This document shows positions 35,484-46,748 of a DNA stretch of 64,000 nucleotides, piece after piece (position 1 is the first letter of the stretch; each line of letters opens with the position of its first letter). The DNA is from Kalaharituber pfeilii. Lineage: Eukaryota; Ascomycota; Pezizomycetes; Pezizales; Pezizaceae. The position numbers and the translations under genes are program-made. Location: NCBI GenBank assembly GCA_015179045.1, contig WHUZ01000003.1:496001-560000 (forward strand), in the 5' to 3' direction. The notes beneath the pieces were generated by a model, which saw only the letters and a list, made by a program, of their open reading frames with translations, did no database searches and had not been told where the DNA came from.

Positions 35484-38400
35484 CACTCTCGGATTCCCTG
35501 TATTGCAAGTATGATAGCTTTTTGGTTGGCTAGTTTAACTTTGCAGCATTATATCTTATCATTGTCTTGGATAGAGATACCATAAAGCGTCTAAATATTG
35601 ATAACAGGTTCGTTTGCTGTTTACAAAGACTACTCTGTCTTTCAGGCAGAGCAGTCTGTGTTGCGAGGGTGCAGGACATTGTGTGGCCAAGGAGTTTTTA
35701 CTGTTTACCATGAACATCCAGGGTTCTCTCCATGAATGCTTGCAAAATCTTGCTGTTGCAATGGCCTCTTTTCACCTCTTTTTGTCCCCTTTCGATCTTT
35801 CCTATCACTTCTGCTTCACGTTCCTGTCACGCTTTTCTTTCCCTTGTTTTGTTCATCTTACTCTTTGATTCGGAGCAATTGCACCTAAAACGGGAGATGC
35901 ACAGTCTTTAATCCTTATTGTCATTTTAGCATTTCAGTATTTTTCACTGTGTTTTAAGTTTGACCGTATGTTGTTAAGTACTGAACCGTCTGTCTTACCC
36001 TTTCTATAGCGTATAACACTAATTGTTTCGTCCTGTTCTTCCTTTAATCTCGTACATACGTTATGCCTGGCATGAGTTTCTTTTAGTGGGAGAAAGGACG
36101 CGAGGTGGAAAGTAGATATGAAATGAGAGATGGAAAGGATAAGGGAATATGATATGGATAATGCTGGCGGACGTTGGGAGGACGAGTGGAAGGCGGAGTA
36201 TATTAATCTAGTTTATTAATGAAGTTATATTCATGTATTTGTGTCTTTCTCACCTTCTTAGCCGCAGAGTCAGCATATAGATTGTCAAACTTGACAGTCG
36301 GCGCTGGGACGGAGGACCTGAGAGCGGCTCCGGGGCCTTTTCCTCTACACTTAAGCTCATTTGTTTGGCCATGTGACATGTTAGCTATGATTTAGTCCGC
36401 ATCAGTTGATGCAGCTTGAGTTGCATGAAAATAGTTGGTATATTTACACACCGTGTCAATTGAATTCAGTCTCAAACTAGAATTCATTGCCATAAACGCA
36501 GTGGAGGGTAGCTACGTAGTATAGACTTCCGAGGAGGTGAAGTCCGTGGCTGAGAGGCAGTTGAGGGTAAACTACATGTATGTGTTTGCAGCAGCAATGC
36601 AAGTAAGGGTAAATTTCACTGCGTTTAAGAATGTGCAAATTGATTTGCGTAGCACAGGGGTAACACGACTCTGTCGACCAATTACGCACAGGCCAGGCCA
36701 TTGTACTTGGAGAAAAGAAGCAGGAGAAATTGAAACCAATTACTGTTACCCGCGGTTCCAGCCACCAAGAGACCATGGCTGGCATCGGAGCATTTCATTC
36801 TATACCTCTCCATGGCGCTTGTTGCTAACTTCATAACTAGAGACAACGGCATTCCACTTCAACCAAGGCATACACAAGCAGACAAAACCTGCGCCTCTTG
36901 GACGTGTCATGACGACTCCAGCACCCATCTTACAGCCCTCCACCACCTCTCAATCACACCCGCCTGTTCAGCGGCCTCTCCGATAGCTCCTTCTACGGCA
37001 CCAATCCAGTCCCACCACTCACTGCCCCGTCTCGTCAAGGCACCCACCACCCCGTCTCACAGGACTCTCGCCGCCCGGTCCAACTACCCCTTCAGCAGCT
37101 GCTGCGATAATATAGATTAGTTCTTGGTAGGCCGACCACTATCATGTATTTTTGCTGTATATATATAGCATTTTGTCTGGCAACTATCAATTTTTTATGT
37201 CCGTCAATATTTTATACCAATCGAATTTCTATACCAGTGACTTCTTTCTTGTCATCAGTTGGTGGGGTGCATGGGGGCTTAGACTTTCTGATACATGGGG
37301 CTTCAGACGGACCAGCTCTATAGATATGGTCGGCGGAGGAAGCCTGGCCGAGCTGGGCATCAATTCCAAACGAGAGGAATGTAGCTATTAAAAAGCAAGC
37401 ATCCGTGGTTATTCCAAGTATTGGAACTTGTGAGTATAAGAAATCGGTCGCTTGTCTAAAGCATCCTCAAGCTTTGCTAGGCGGGAGATTGGTTCTTACA
37501 TAGGGGATCCAGATGAACCAGGTCTTCAACATGGTTGGCAGAGGTAAATCTGACTGAGTGGAGTGTGAATTCCAAAGCAAGAGGTGCTATTCCTCATTAG
37601 GTAGGTATCACCAGAAGTTTTGCTGGTAAGAGGGTTTTTTTCTCGTCAAGTGAGCACACAGGGGTTTAGTATGTGAGCTGAAGAATTGACAGGCGTATTG
37701 GGGGGGTTCAATATTATCTGTTCAACTCAATTCAATTGGACTGGCGATAGCTAGCCACTGAGGTAGGTAGAGAGGTTAGGTAGCTACCGGGTTAGAATAG
37801 GAGGCTCCGGAGGAATAATCTGGCAATTTTGCTCTGTACCTACTTCAATGTTCTTATCATTCTCCTGCATACTTAGTTTCATACACAAACTCTTGCGAGG
37901 GTCTACGATGCGAATGTCGAAACCATAATCCAATAGCTTTTGAACATGAACTACCTTTTTGTTCTTTAGAATTAAAAGGCCCAAAGGCTCTTGGGGGAAT
38001 TAGACTACACCTTTGTTGTTTGAGAAAACTGTGAACCAGACTCAACTTGCACTCTTCTCTTGACAGGGAATACGCCACCAGAGATGTCATGCATTCCTCC
38101 AGGAGCCATTGGATATTCTTATTTAATTGAGAAGCGAAATTTTTATGGGTCTTTGGAGGTACCATCGAATGGGCTGTCGGATGTGTCGTCAAAGGTGTCG
38201 TCGAAGGTATGTCGAAGGAATGGAGGGGGGCTGTCATGGGGGGGGATAGAGGCAGCGCGGCCGGTTCAAGGCTTTTTCCTTTTTTGTAACTTATGTGAAC
38301 TGATCTGCGCCTTGGTTGAAGTGAATTGAGGACCCTGGTTCAATTCTGACCTGGGGAAGATGTCCGACAACTCATTCATGAGGTGGACTGTATTGCTCCC

Positions 38401-40116
38401 GGTTCCAGCAGTGATCTCTTGGGAGTTAAAAATTCTAATGATGAACAATTGGGAATTGGAACTGGGGTAAGTCGTTCGTTAATTTTCTTTCTAGACTTTT
38501 GAAATTCCACCGCAATGGCGCTGTCCATATGTCTAAACTCCCATCACTGGTCACTTGCATTAATTCGTTGTAATATCGGTTACCCTCAGTTGCCTCAAAC
38601 TCTGCGTTCCTAAACTAAACTAATACACTTCGAATTTACCCTCATCTGTATACATGTCGCTGAAAGTAACTCAGACACTGTCTTCAAACTTCAGTCAACT
38701 GCGTACCTCTATTGAGATATTGTAGCTGTAGGTGAATGGATGTATTATATTAGCTTTCCTGAGTCAGCGAGTAGGTGTGCCGAGCCTCTTGACTCACGTG
38801 ACCGGTCCTTAACCTAGTGTAACAAGCTTAGTTCAACGACCCACGTACGGACAGCTTGAAAGCAAACTATCCAACAACGCTGATTAATTGATGGTCAACA
38901 GCCCACATAACCATTTCAGTAAGCTTAAAGTAGATGATAAACCCGGAGCTGTGCTCAGGTCCTCTAGTCCCAGCGCTGTTCGCTGCTGAGCATGTTCGTC
39001 TCAAACTTCATAATAAAAACCCTGGAGTTTCTGTTGGCCAATGAATCATCAGCTATAAGAAACATGATGCATATAACAAGTTAGAGCTAGTTTATACTTC
39101 CATGGCATAATACCTTAGCATGCAAATGTCAGCCAGTGAAAGATGGAGGTGCTTCCCTTTGCCAGTCTCAGCACGAAGCTGCTGTACTAGCGCTAACTTT
39201 AGGTAGGTTTACATCAGGGTAAATCGCAGTGTAAGGCGGCACATTCAAGTCTAGCTTGGTACCTGTGAACGCAAGAATGAAACACTTGAATTTGATAGGG
39301 CCCATTACGATACTGCTTAGACGAGCCATTGACCTGTATAATCATGGGAACGAGACTACGGGTATTCATCCATATCCACCATGCGTCGCCAACCGAATGT
39401 AAAGTGGCAATCTCGAATCGAAATATTAGTAATTTCCACTGGTCCTATCATATTTACAAGTTACTTCACTTTACAGTTATCTCAGATAAGCGTGCATTTG
39501 TACACACATCGAGAACCATGAAGCGGAGCATTTGTAAATATGCGCCTTAAATATTGCCTGTTGGTGAGGATGAAATTCAAGTAGTAGTAACTGAGTACTA
39601 ATGGCAAACATTTGGCTTCTTATTATACTTAAATCGAAATTTGCTTGAGTCATGTTCCATGATTTTACTTGATCCTCTTTTCTATTCCACATATTGATAT
39701 CTCAATTGTTAGGTTTTTCTCTCACCAAGTTACACTCTTGATCTGCTAGTCTTTATCCTCTCACCTTTCCTCAACTTTCACCACACCTTCATTTTGCTTA
39801 TTCAGTTGGGGCAAAGGGAAAGAGCAAAGTACACTGGGCTGCTGTGCTTCAACCCATCAGCACCCCGCTTGCTACATGTAGCAGAGGCAGTGTGACAGTT
39901 CAAGGAGATCCTGTTTGACAGAAGACTCTGATAGATTTTTAGGATAATAGGCACTAAACTTCGAAGGAAAATTGAAATCAAAGGGAGTGTTTAAAACGTA
40001 ACCTAATCAAAACTTCCCCCATAACGCAACAAGATGGGATTTGACAATTTGAGGGTAACGGATACCTCAGTTCAGAACAGGCGGGAAAAAAATACTTTTG
40101 CTTTGCATCCCTTTGG
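35484..40116. other. long intergenic, no gene recognised
   Basis: 4.6 kb. The KIN1 3' region (35500-36300) is T-rich. Frames at 36477-37120 and 37784-38237 show no recognisable domains. No transposon ends were found. A TGACTCACGTGAC motif at about 38793 is a match for bZIP and bHLH cores but is not near a gene start. Confidence 0.35.
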
Positions 40117-41587
40117 TCACCCCTTCCTCTCTACAAATTCCTTCACAAGCCTACAAACTTCCCGAGCAGATCCAACAGAAGTCTGATATCTATTTTAATA
40201 TTAGCATATCTGCCAGGTAGATCAATATTCGAGCATATGCAAACTCACCCTGCACCACCATGTCCGTAGCAATGGCAAATAAACTTGCCCCCATCGTACT
40301 CAACCAGCTCAATCCTGACCCCTCCCTCTCGTGTTGGCCTTCTACCAACACACACCTCCATGACATCAAACTCCCCATGTTTGTTAAGTAGCTCAGGGGC
40401 AAGCACTTTGCACCGTTGAAGAATCTTGTTGGTGAGCTCATCATCAGGTTTGGGGCTCCTGTTGCCGTAGTAAGAGATGAGCTTAGTCAGGCTCCATATC
40501 AAAGTATACTCTAAGGGTTGTAAATTTTGAATTAGCATACCAATCATTGACGCCCTGGTTGCCTCCTAGAACAGTACTTCCGCTCCCAACCCTAGGGATG
40601 ACATATGCAACGTAATCATTTCCCTCTCTGAATGTAATCTGCTTTGCCTCCCCTTTCACAAGAACAGTTTGCCCTTTAGTTGGGTAGACTTTGTCATCTG
40701 GGACCAATCCTCGTGCTCCCATCCCTGTGCAGTTTACAATCCCTATCACATCTAGCTCTTGAATCCCTGGGAGCTCAAAAATCTCTTCTAGTAAGTCAAC
40801 TTCAGCTGTAATTGTCTTCACACCAAGCTCGCCAACTCTTGATATCAAGTAGTCCAAATATCTTGGGACATTGATGCAGAATGAGTCATAAGTTACAGCA
40901 AGCTCAGTGGATGGCAGCAGCTTGGACTTCTCATGAACAATAAAATTGGGGACATGGGTGCGCCACCAGAGACCTTCAATAGTACCATGTTTGGCACAGT
41001 CCCAGTGGTATGTATCTGGGAGAATCTGTTTTGAGAATCTTTGGTCAGTCTCCTCCAATTTCATGTATCTAAATATTTATATTCTGAGAATGGAAGGGTG
41101 ACAAACAGATAAACCACACTCTGCACCATCCTTCTTGAGCAACTCAAGCCAGTACTTGTAAGTCTCCAATTCATATTTCTGGAATTGTAAATCATCGGGG
41201 GCCGCATAAGAGCGATAGTGCTAGTCATATATTCACCAAATTAGCCTCTTACTCCTATTTAGGCATAAACATAACTACTTCATGTGTGATATTAAATGGG
41301 TGATTGGAACGTCACATACTGCCCCGGCCCTATATTCTTGTTAATGTACAAAATCTCGAGTAAAAACTGTGGTACTTACCATGGTGAAGTATATTCTATA
41401 TCCTTTTCCCCAGGCCAGTGCTTTGCTACAATGGTGACTCTGAAGCCCTCCTCAAGGAGAGTCAAAGCGGCCTGAAGCCCGATTACTCCAGCACTACATT
41501 ACAATCTTTTAGTATCAAGTTCGCTATTATTTCTATCTAAGTTACTTACCCGCAAACAACAACTTCCTTTTCGATCAATGGAGGCAT
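40117..41587 (-). CDS. D-amino-acid oxidase
   Basis: Seven exons: 41550-41587, 41380-41493, 41320-41329, 41120-41220, 40541-41068, 40249-40458 and 40117-40189. They give 357 residues, the usual size of the family. The FAD-binding start is [28 protein letters not shown] contains the conserved active-site loop. Other conserved parts are [56 protein letters not shown] and [17 protein letters not shown]. The enzyme oxidises D-amino acids to 2-oxo acids with release of ammonia and hydrogen peroxide. SPWAGA requires a 10-nt exon. The protein ends VERKG, without the SKL-type peroxisomal signal usual in this family, so it may be cytosolic. Confidence 0.92.
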
Positions 41588-42501
41588 GCTTGAAGTAGTA
41601 GTTTGTTGATTTTGATTTTTTTTTTTTTTTACAGGGAATATGGCAGCAATTGCTCAGTGTGGGTGTTTAACAGCTAGATAGGTGGTCGAGGCTCTCTCAT
41701 CCTTCCTCTTCCAAGCTTTTTGCATGCATATTACATTTCGCATATGTTACCCTTCATGTCACAGCCATGTTATGCATATACATGCAACCCCTTGCCTGTT
41801 AACATTCACCATGCATCATCACCATCACCAATCCAACACAAACATCTCAATTACTGAGACAAGATATAGACAATGCTATCAGCACCTGGAGAAGGAGTAG
41901 AGATAAACCATTGCAGCTAATTTTCCAAATTTACTTTCCAATGGCAAATGGATAGGCGAATTTTTATTTCGCTCAGGTGATGCACTTGGAAGGATGGAAA
42001 CATCTTTATGGGGTTTGGAGGCCCTTTTGTGGAAAGAATGTTGATATGTTGGGGCTGAGGGTTGCATTACTTGGTTCGATGGGGTGCGACTCTACAATTA
42101 CCCAGCTATGGCTTATTGAAAAGGCCATCATACTACATATTGGATATTAAGTGCTGGTTTAAAAAAAATTTGCCCAACGGTAGTACTTAGACCAAATACA
42201 CTTATTTCTACATACTTTAACATTGTCATCAATATCCTGGCCATCTACCTCCTCACAAGCAAAAATATGTGCATATGTGAAGGTACTAGTCTAAGATTGT
42301 ACAATTGTTATCCCAGTACTGTATCCATAGAAGGGCTGGACTGGCAATCTTTCTAGAGGGTACTGCAACAGTTATATACAGGAGTTGAGTGCTCTCTAGA
42401 GGGCATAGAAAATAAAAAAGGGGGGGAAGAGAAAAAAAAGAAAAAAAGAACAAGGAAAAAGGAAGGAAATAAAAGAAGAGAACAGAAAATTATGGACAAT
42501 A
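41588..42501. other. spacer with purine-rich tract
   Basis: No gene. A T-run at about 41618-41630 lies in the oxidase promoter. From 42410 to 42480 the sequence is A/G-rich and low-complexity, next to the solo LTR. Confidence 0.4.
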
Positions 42502-42506
42502 GAAAC

Positions 42507-42875
42507 TGTCACGAAACGGGCGGGCTAATCTACCAAGGGATACGTTTCCGGAGATTGCAGTTTCGGTTCGGGGTAACGAATGTTCAAAGGTGCATGGATT
42601 CAGGAGTTCAGGCGTTTCAAAGGTTTCAGGAGTTCAGAGGTTTCAAGAGTTCAGGGCCAGACGGGTCAGTTGACAGAACAACAGACAAGAAAAGAAAGAA
42701 CTATTTACAAGACGGCCAGATAGGGTCTCTATATACATGATGGGCCCATTGACCAAGAAACAAAGGCAAGGCGGCGATAAGCGGTGGCGGCGAATACAGA
42801 ATTTTGATCGAGAACGATCGGTAACCGGCTGTTGCATTACCCTGAGAGCGGCGACGCAGGCGCCGGGTCCTGACA
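42507..42875 (-). mobile_element. solo LTR with 5-bp target duplication
   Basis: On the minus strand the 369-bp unit starts TGTCAGGACCCGGC and ends GTTTCGTGACA, the TG...CA ends of an LTR. GAAAC stands directly on both sides (42502-42506 and 42876-42880). A TATATA box follows CATG in the expected place (about 42730). A short 17-bp repeat (TTTCARGAGTTCAGAGG-like) fills 42595-42655. No retrotransposon coding region is adjacent, so it is a recombination remnant, most likely of a Ty3/gypsy element. Confidence 0.8.
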
Positions 42876-43181
42876 GAAACAAGGAAACAAGCATGAACAC
42901 TCAATCCATGGTTTACAAGACGTAAGACAATATCAATGTACTGTATAAGTGAATGATTATTGTTGATATAAACATGCGAGCTCAGAAGTTGCTCACGCTC
43001 CAGTTGGAATTTGGGCATATGCCTATGTCCTCATGCGTAAGAGCGTACGCTAGAATCTTAGCTTGCTTATCATCCATGGCTTTAGATAATGTGTGTAAAG
43101 GATAGCTCCGATGCTGCCATGCATTTCGGAACCAGTAATAAAGCCTTGGACAATCTTGAGCTCCCTTAAATGAGGCTGGGG

Positions 43182-44545
43182 CTAGGCCTTCGCCTTTTCA
43201 CCTGCCCAGTGAATTTTTGGGCTCTGTTTTGACATCGACTTCGCTGCCTTCTTCACAGCTGTTGATGCCGCAGCCGGAGCCCTTGCCATGGCTGCACAAT
43301 GCACTCGCTGGGGGCGTTGCATTGATGGTCCCACCCATCCCGCAGTCCCAGTCTCCTCAGCTATCCTATTCCTTACCAACCCCGCTACCCTGTTGGAGGC
43401 GGGCGAGATTCGGCTTGCTAGTACAAAGATGCCCGTCAACAGTGCCAGACTTCCAGCTTAGTGAGCTGCTGCAACTGGGGTAGGGTACCATATAAATGAG
43501 GGTTGAGATCCCAAGTGTGACCTGGAGTAAAGCAAGATGTAGTATGTCGTTGATGCCAGAGTGCATCCTCTTGTCAAGAAGACTCCATGGTTTGATTCTA
43601 CCACTCATGTGGCCGAAGCAAGCAAAGAGCCAGAATACAATGATAGCAGAGAAGGTTGTCATGGCGAGGCACCGGTGCTGGAACTGGAACTGTACTGTAC
43701 TTGGGTTCTCTAGCATGTTTGTCCACCAAAGGCCAGAGTAGCCTTCTTTTGTCAAGTGCATAGAAGGGGTTGAAAAGTTTGCTATTCGGAGGCTTGAAGC
43801 CAGTATCCATAAGCGGGGACCCATTGTAGATCAACCCTGCATCAAGGCCCGCAACAAGACGTCCAGACATAGCCGTTATGAAAGCCAGGACGGCAAGCCC
43901 AAGGACAGATCGGTGGAGAAAGCGCAGCTGGTGGTTAGAGAGCAAATTGAGCTCAGCTATTCCTTGGGAGGGACTTGACAGCAGCCTGTGCTGGCGGAGA
44001 ATCGCAAGCCCATGGTAGAGCATTTTCAAATACACAGTGAATGCCGCACACAAGTGTGTTGTATGAACCCTTGGGACCCAATAAGTGCTGAGATCCCGCA
44101 AAGCTTGAGTGACATGGGTTGGGACACATGGCCACGGACTATCAAGTAAGCTGTTGGGATAATAAAGGACAAGCCAACAACGCAGCTCCAGAGGCGGTGA
44201 GCCCACTCCATGCAGTAGATGAACTTGAACTCCTCTAGTGTCATATGGGGGTTCAAAATGCGGTATTCTGGTGAGCCCTTGTACTTAGCAAAGGTCTCTT
44301 CCCAATCCACCTGTGTCATTGGGGGAGGGCACCAGTTACTGGCTTCCATTCAGTGATAGAAAGTCTATAATAGATCTCAATTCAGTATCTTGGGGTATGT
44401 CAATGTATGTATAGGAAGACAGAGAATATAACACACTCTCAGACTCGGTTAACCTAGTCAATCCTCCCAGTACAATCCCAAACAATAGACCAGCCCTCCC
44501 AAAAAGCCAATATCCAACAACTTTGTTACTTGTATATTTGAATCA
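43182..44545 (-). pseudogene. COX15: COX15 (heme A synthase), multiply broken copy
   Basis: Fragments in order on the minus strand match heme A synthase, the inner mitochondrial membrane enzyme that converts heme O to heme A for cytochrome oxidase. They are VVGYWLFGRAGLLFGIVLGG, SITEWKPVTG, WEETFAKYKGSPEYRILNP, EFKFIYCMEWAHRLW, LCGISALIGSQGFI, LCAAFTVYLKMLYHGLAILR, LVAGLDAGLIYN, LWWTNMLENPSTVQF, LLQVTLGISTLIYMVP and AGSLALLTGIFVLASR. Damage: one C missing near 44330 (LPPMTQ), about 35 codons lost with a frame change near 44065, a frame change near 43740, another near 43480, and an in-frame TAA where the family has Gln before AGSLALL (about 43460). Several independent breaks argue for a pseudogene rather than one error. 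Confidence 0.85.
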
Positions 44546-44586
44546 TGTTTTCTGTTTTGGTTCATCCTGTGTAATCTCTGGAGTGT

Positions 44587-45105
44587 TTATAACCTTGATG
44601 TTGTTTGTTCTTGTACCCAGAATGTTGTTTCCAATAGCCTCCATGAATTGTGATGATTTCGGACATCTCGATTCTTTGTTACAGGCCTTACGGGTGTGCT
44701 CAAATTGAGTGTTGCAGCTGCAGGTGCTGACTCAATTCCCATCTCTAACCTCTTCCACTCCTCTTGAGTATTTAGTCTTCCCGCCAGCTTCTCCAAGGAT
44801 GACTTGCGCTTAGTCTTGTACTTGCGCTTAGAGAAGAATTCCCCTGAATTGATGCTACCTTGAATGTACCATGGTGATCCGAAGGGCGCTGCAACAAGTC
44901 CTGGCACCCGTACCTGCATTGGATCAAACTGGGATGACTTTTTTGAAAGAGCCTTCCATGATGCCATCCCCCTCGCAGCAAGCAGAAAGGTGCATCTTGA
45001 CAATTTGGAGGCAAGATTGAAATTGTGCCACAATAAACAATGATACCCTGCTGGCCTTATAAGTAAAAATGAGGAGTTCATATCTCCTTGAAACCGTTGC
45101 ACCAA
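44587..45105 (-). other. open frame upstream of the COX15 copy, possible decayed leader
   Basis: A 172-codon frame ends where the COX15 similarity begins in another frame. It is basic and Ser-rich early on, as a mitochondrial presequence would be, but I see no conserved motif. It could be the decayed N-terminus of the pseudogene or chance. Confidence 0.25.
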
Positions 45106-45109
45106 GCAA

Positions 45110-46581
45110 AGATCCTCATCTGCAACCTCACGCTCTCTTGTCAGCTTCCGTTGAAATCTCCTTCCCTGGTGTGCAAGGTGTGTTGCCTAGAATGTTTCCA
45201 ATTAACTCCTACAGGAGAAAGTCTTTGGCGGCACCATGGTCCGAATAATCGGACCATTTTCAAGGCCACTTTACGGCCGCGAAGGCCGAAATAATAGCGT
45301 TTTGGCAGGCCTTCCAACATCTTATCTTATCCACCATATCTTATCGAACCCTAAACGTTGCAAGCATGGCTGGAAACCAAACAAAATGCCCTCGCCACCT
45401 GCCTGATGATCCTGACGTCTGGTGCATTATGGCTCACGTGAGAATTTGGAAGCGACTGCAAACGTTATCCAGAAGGCCTGAATAATGAACGACAACCAGG
45501 TTAGCCAAAAAAAACCTCTACACCAAAAACATCTGCTGTAGCATCACTTACGCAACCAACATCCTTGCACTTATCCTGACTGACGTCGAATGTTGCTCGT
45601 GAGTCATGTTTCATGCATTGCATCAGGAGGTACTCTAGCGAGTATGATACGCGTGCAGGCAAATCAAACTAACTTGAGATTAGAGAATCTGAGGCAGTCA
45701 ATGATTATATCATTTGTCTCAAGGGTCTGAGAGTCAAATGAAGGGGTAACTGGGTTATCCTTCCTGGACCAAAAGAGTACGGGGATAAATATGCCTCCGG
45801 ATAGAATCAAAGACAGAAAATCATCTTTGAAAGGCAATCAAGTCATCTCAGGAATATTATCATTGATGTACGATCATACTTGGGATATATGGACCAAGGT
45901 CTCAAGAAACAAGAACTTGATTCACTGGGAAGAACTTCCAAATAGATTTTGGTATGATCTGCAAATTGGTTAAATCAGTTTTGAGAGGTGAAACTATCCT
46001 GTTGTTTAATGATGGCCAGCCTAGGAACTCTATTGAGGTTCGTATTATGATCGCTAGGCAATATTGTACTCTAGAAGACGCCTCCCGGAATTGTAACTAG
46101 TATGTTTTACCAGTGAATCCAGGAACCTGTACATCTTTAGTCATGTTATACTAACAATTTACAATTCGTAGCAGTTGGAGAATTCCTTAATGTTAACGCT
46201 CTCCTGTTACACTTGATTTTAGATGAGCTCTATGAGATCATTGGCCGAGTTCCTGTCGCCACTTCCTTGGGCTAGCTTCTATAGTTATATATAAGTATCA
46301 TGTCTGAAACAAAAATTATAAAACAAAATGCCCGGCGGTCCATAGTTGTACCTAGATCCTAATCTGCTTATATGACAGTGGGAGTTGAGTGGAGTGAATG
46401 TAAAATCCTGAGTGAAGATGGGGTGGCCCAGACTAAGTGGTTGTAGTGTTTAATGCATTCCTTATTAACGTTGGTAGGTTGGACACTATTAAGCTCTGGA
46501 TGCCTCAATCAATAATACCTATGATTAGTATATCCTTCTGTAGTTCTGTGTTGTGAATGGATTTCAAAAAAGTATAGGAAG
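45110..46581. other. spacer with palindromes and a possible coding remnant
   Basis: Short palindromes at about 45234-45255 (TGGTCCGAATAATCGGACCA). Between 45640 and 46100 some plus-strand stretches look like eroded coding DNA (LLFNDGQPRNSIEVRIMIA) interrupted by stops. The family is not recognised. Confidence 0.3.
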
Positions 46582-46585
46582 GACA

Positions 46586-46744
46586 TGTAATGCCCCTCTC
46601 CCAGTTTTACCCGCTTGCTAACATACGTGCTTTGAGAATTTGTGGGAGCAATACTCATAATGTGGAGGTGCGCATGGAGATTTTAGATTACATCATATAC
46701 GTTACTGAGACTCTATAAACCTTTGCATGAAAGTATCCATTACA
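46586..46744. mobile_element. 159-bp element, TGTAATG...CATTACA, with GACA duplication
   Basis: It starts TGTAATGCCCC and ends CATTACA, a 7-bp inverted repeat with TG...CA ends. GACA stands on both sides (46582-46585 and 46745-46748). A CTATAAA motif is inside. It could be a very short solo LTR (TRIM-like) or a MITE. The evidence is short, so it may be coincidence. Confidence 0.45.
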
Positions 46745-46748
46745 GACA

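Noticed and set aside
37784..38237. Minus-strand frames with some protein-like stretches
   Set aside because: Two frames compete over the same bases, with no recognisable family or conserved motif; left as intergenic.
38325..38360. tRNA-like GGTTCAATTC (B-box) motif
   Set aside because: No matching acceptor, D or anticodon stems upstream; a chance match.
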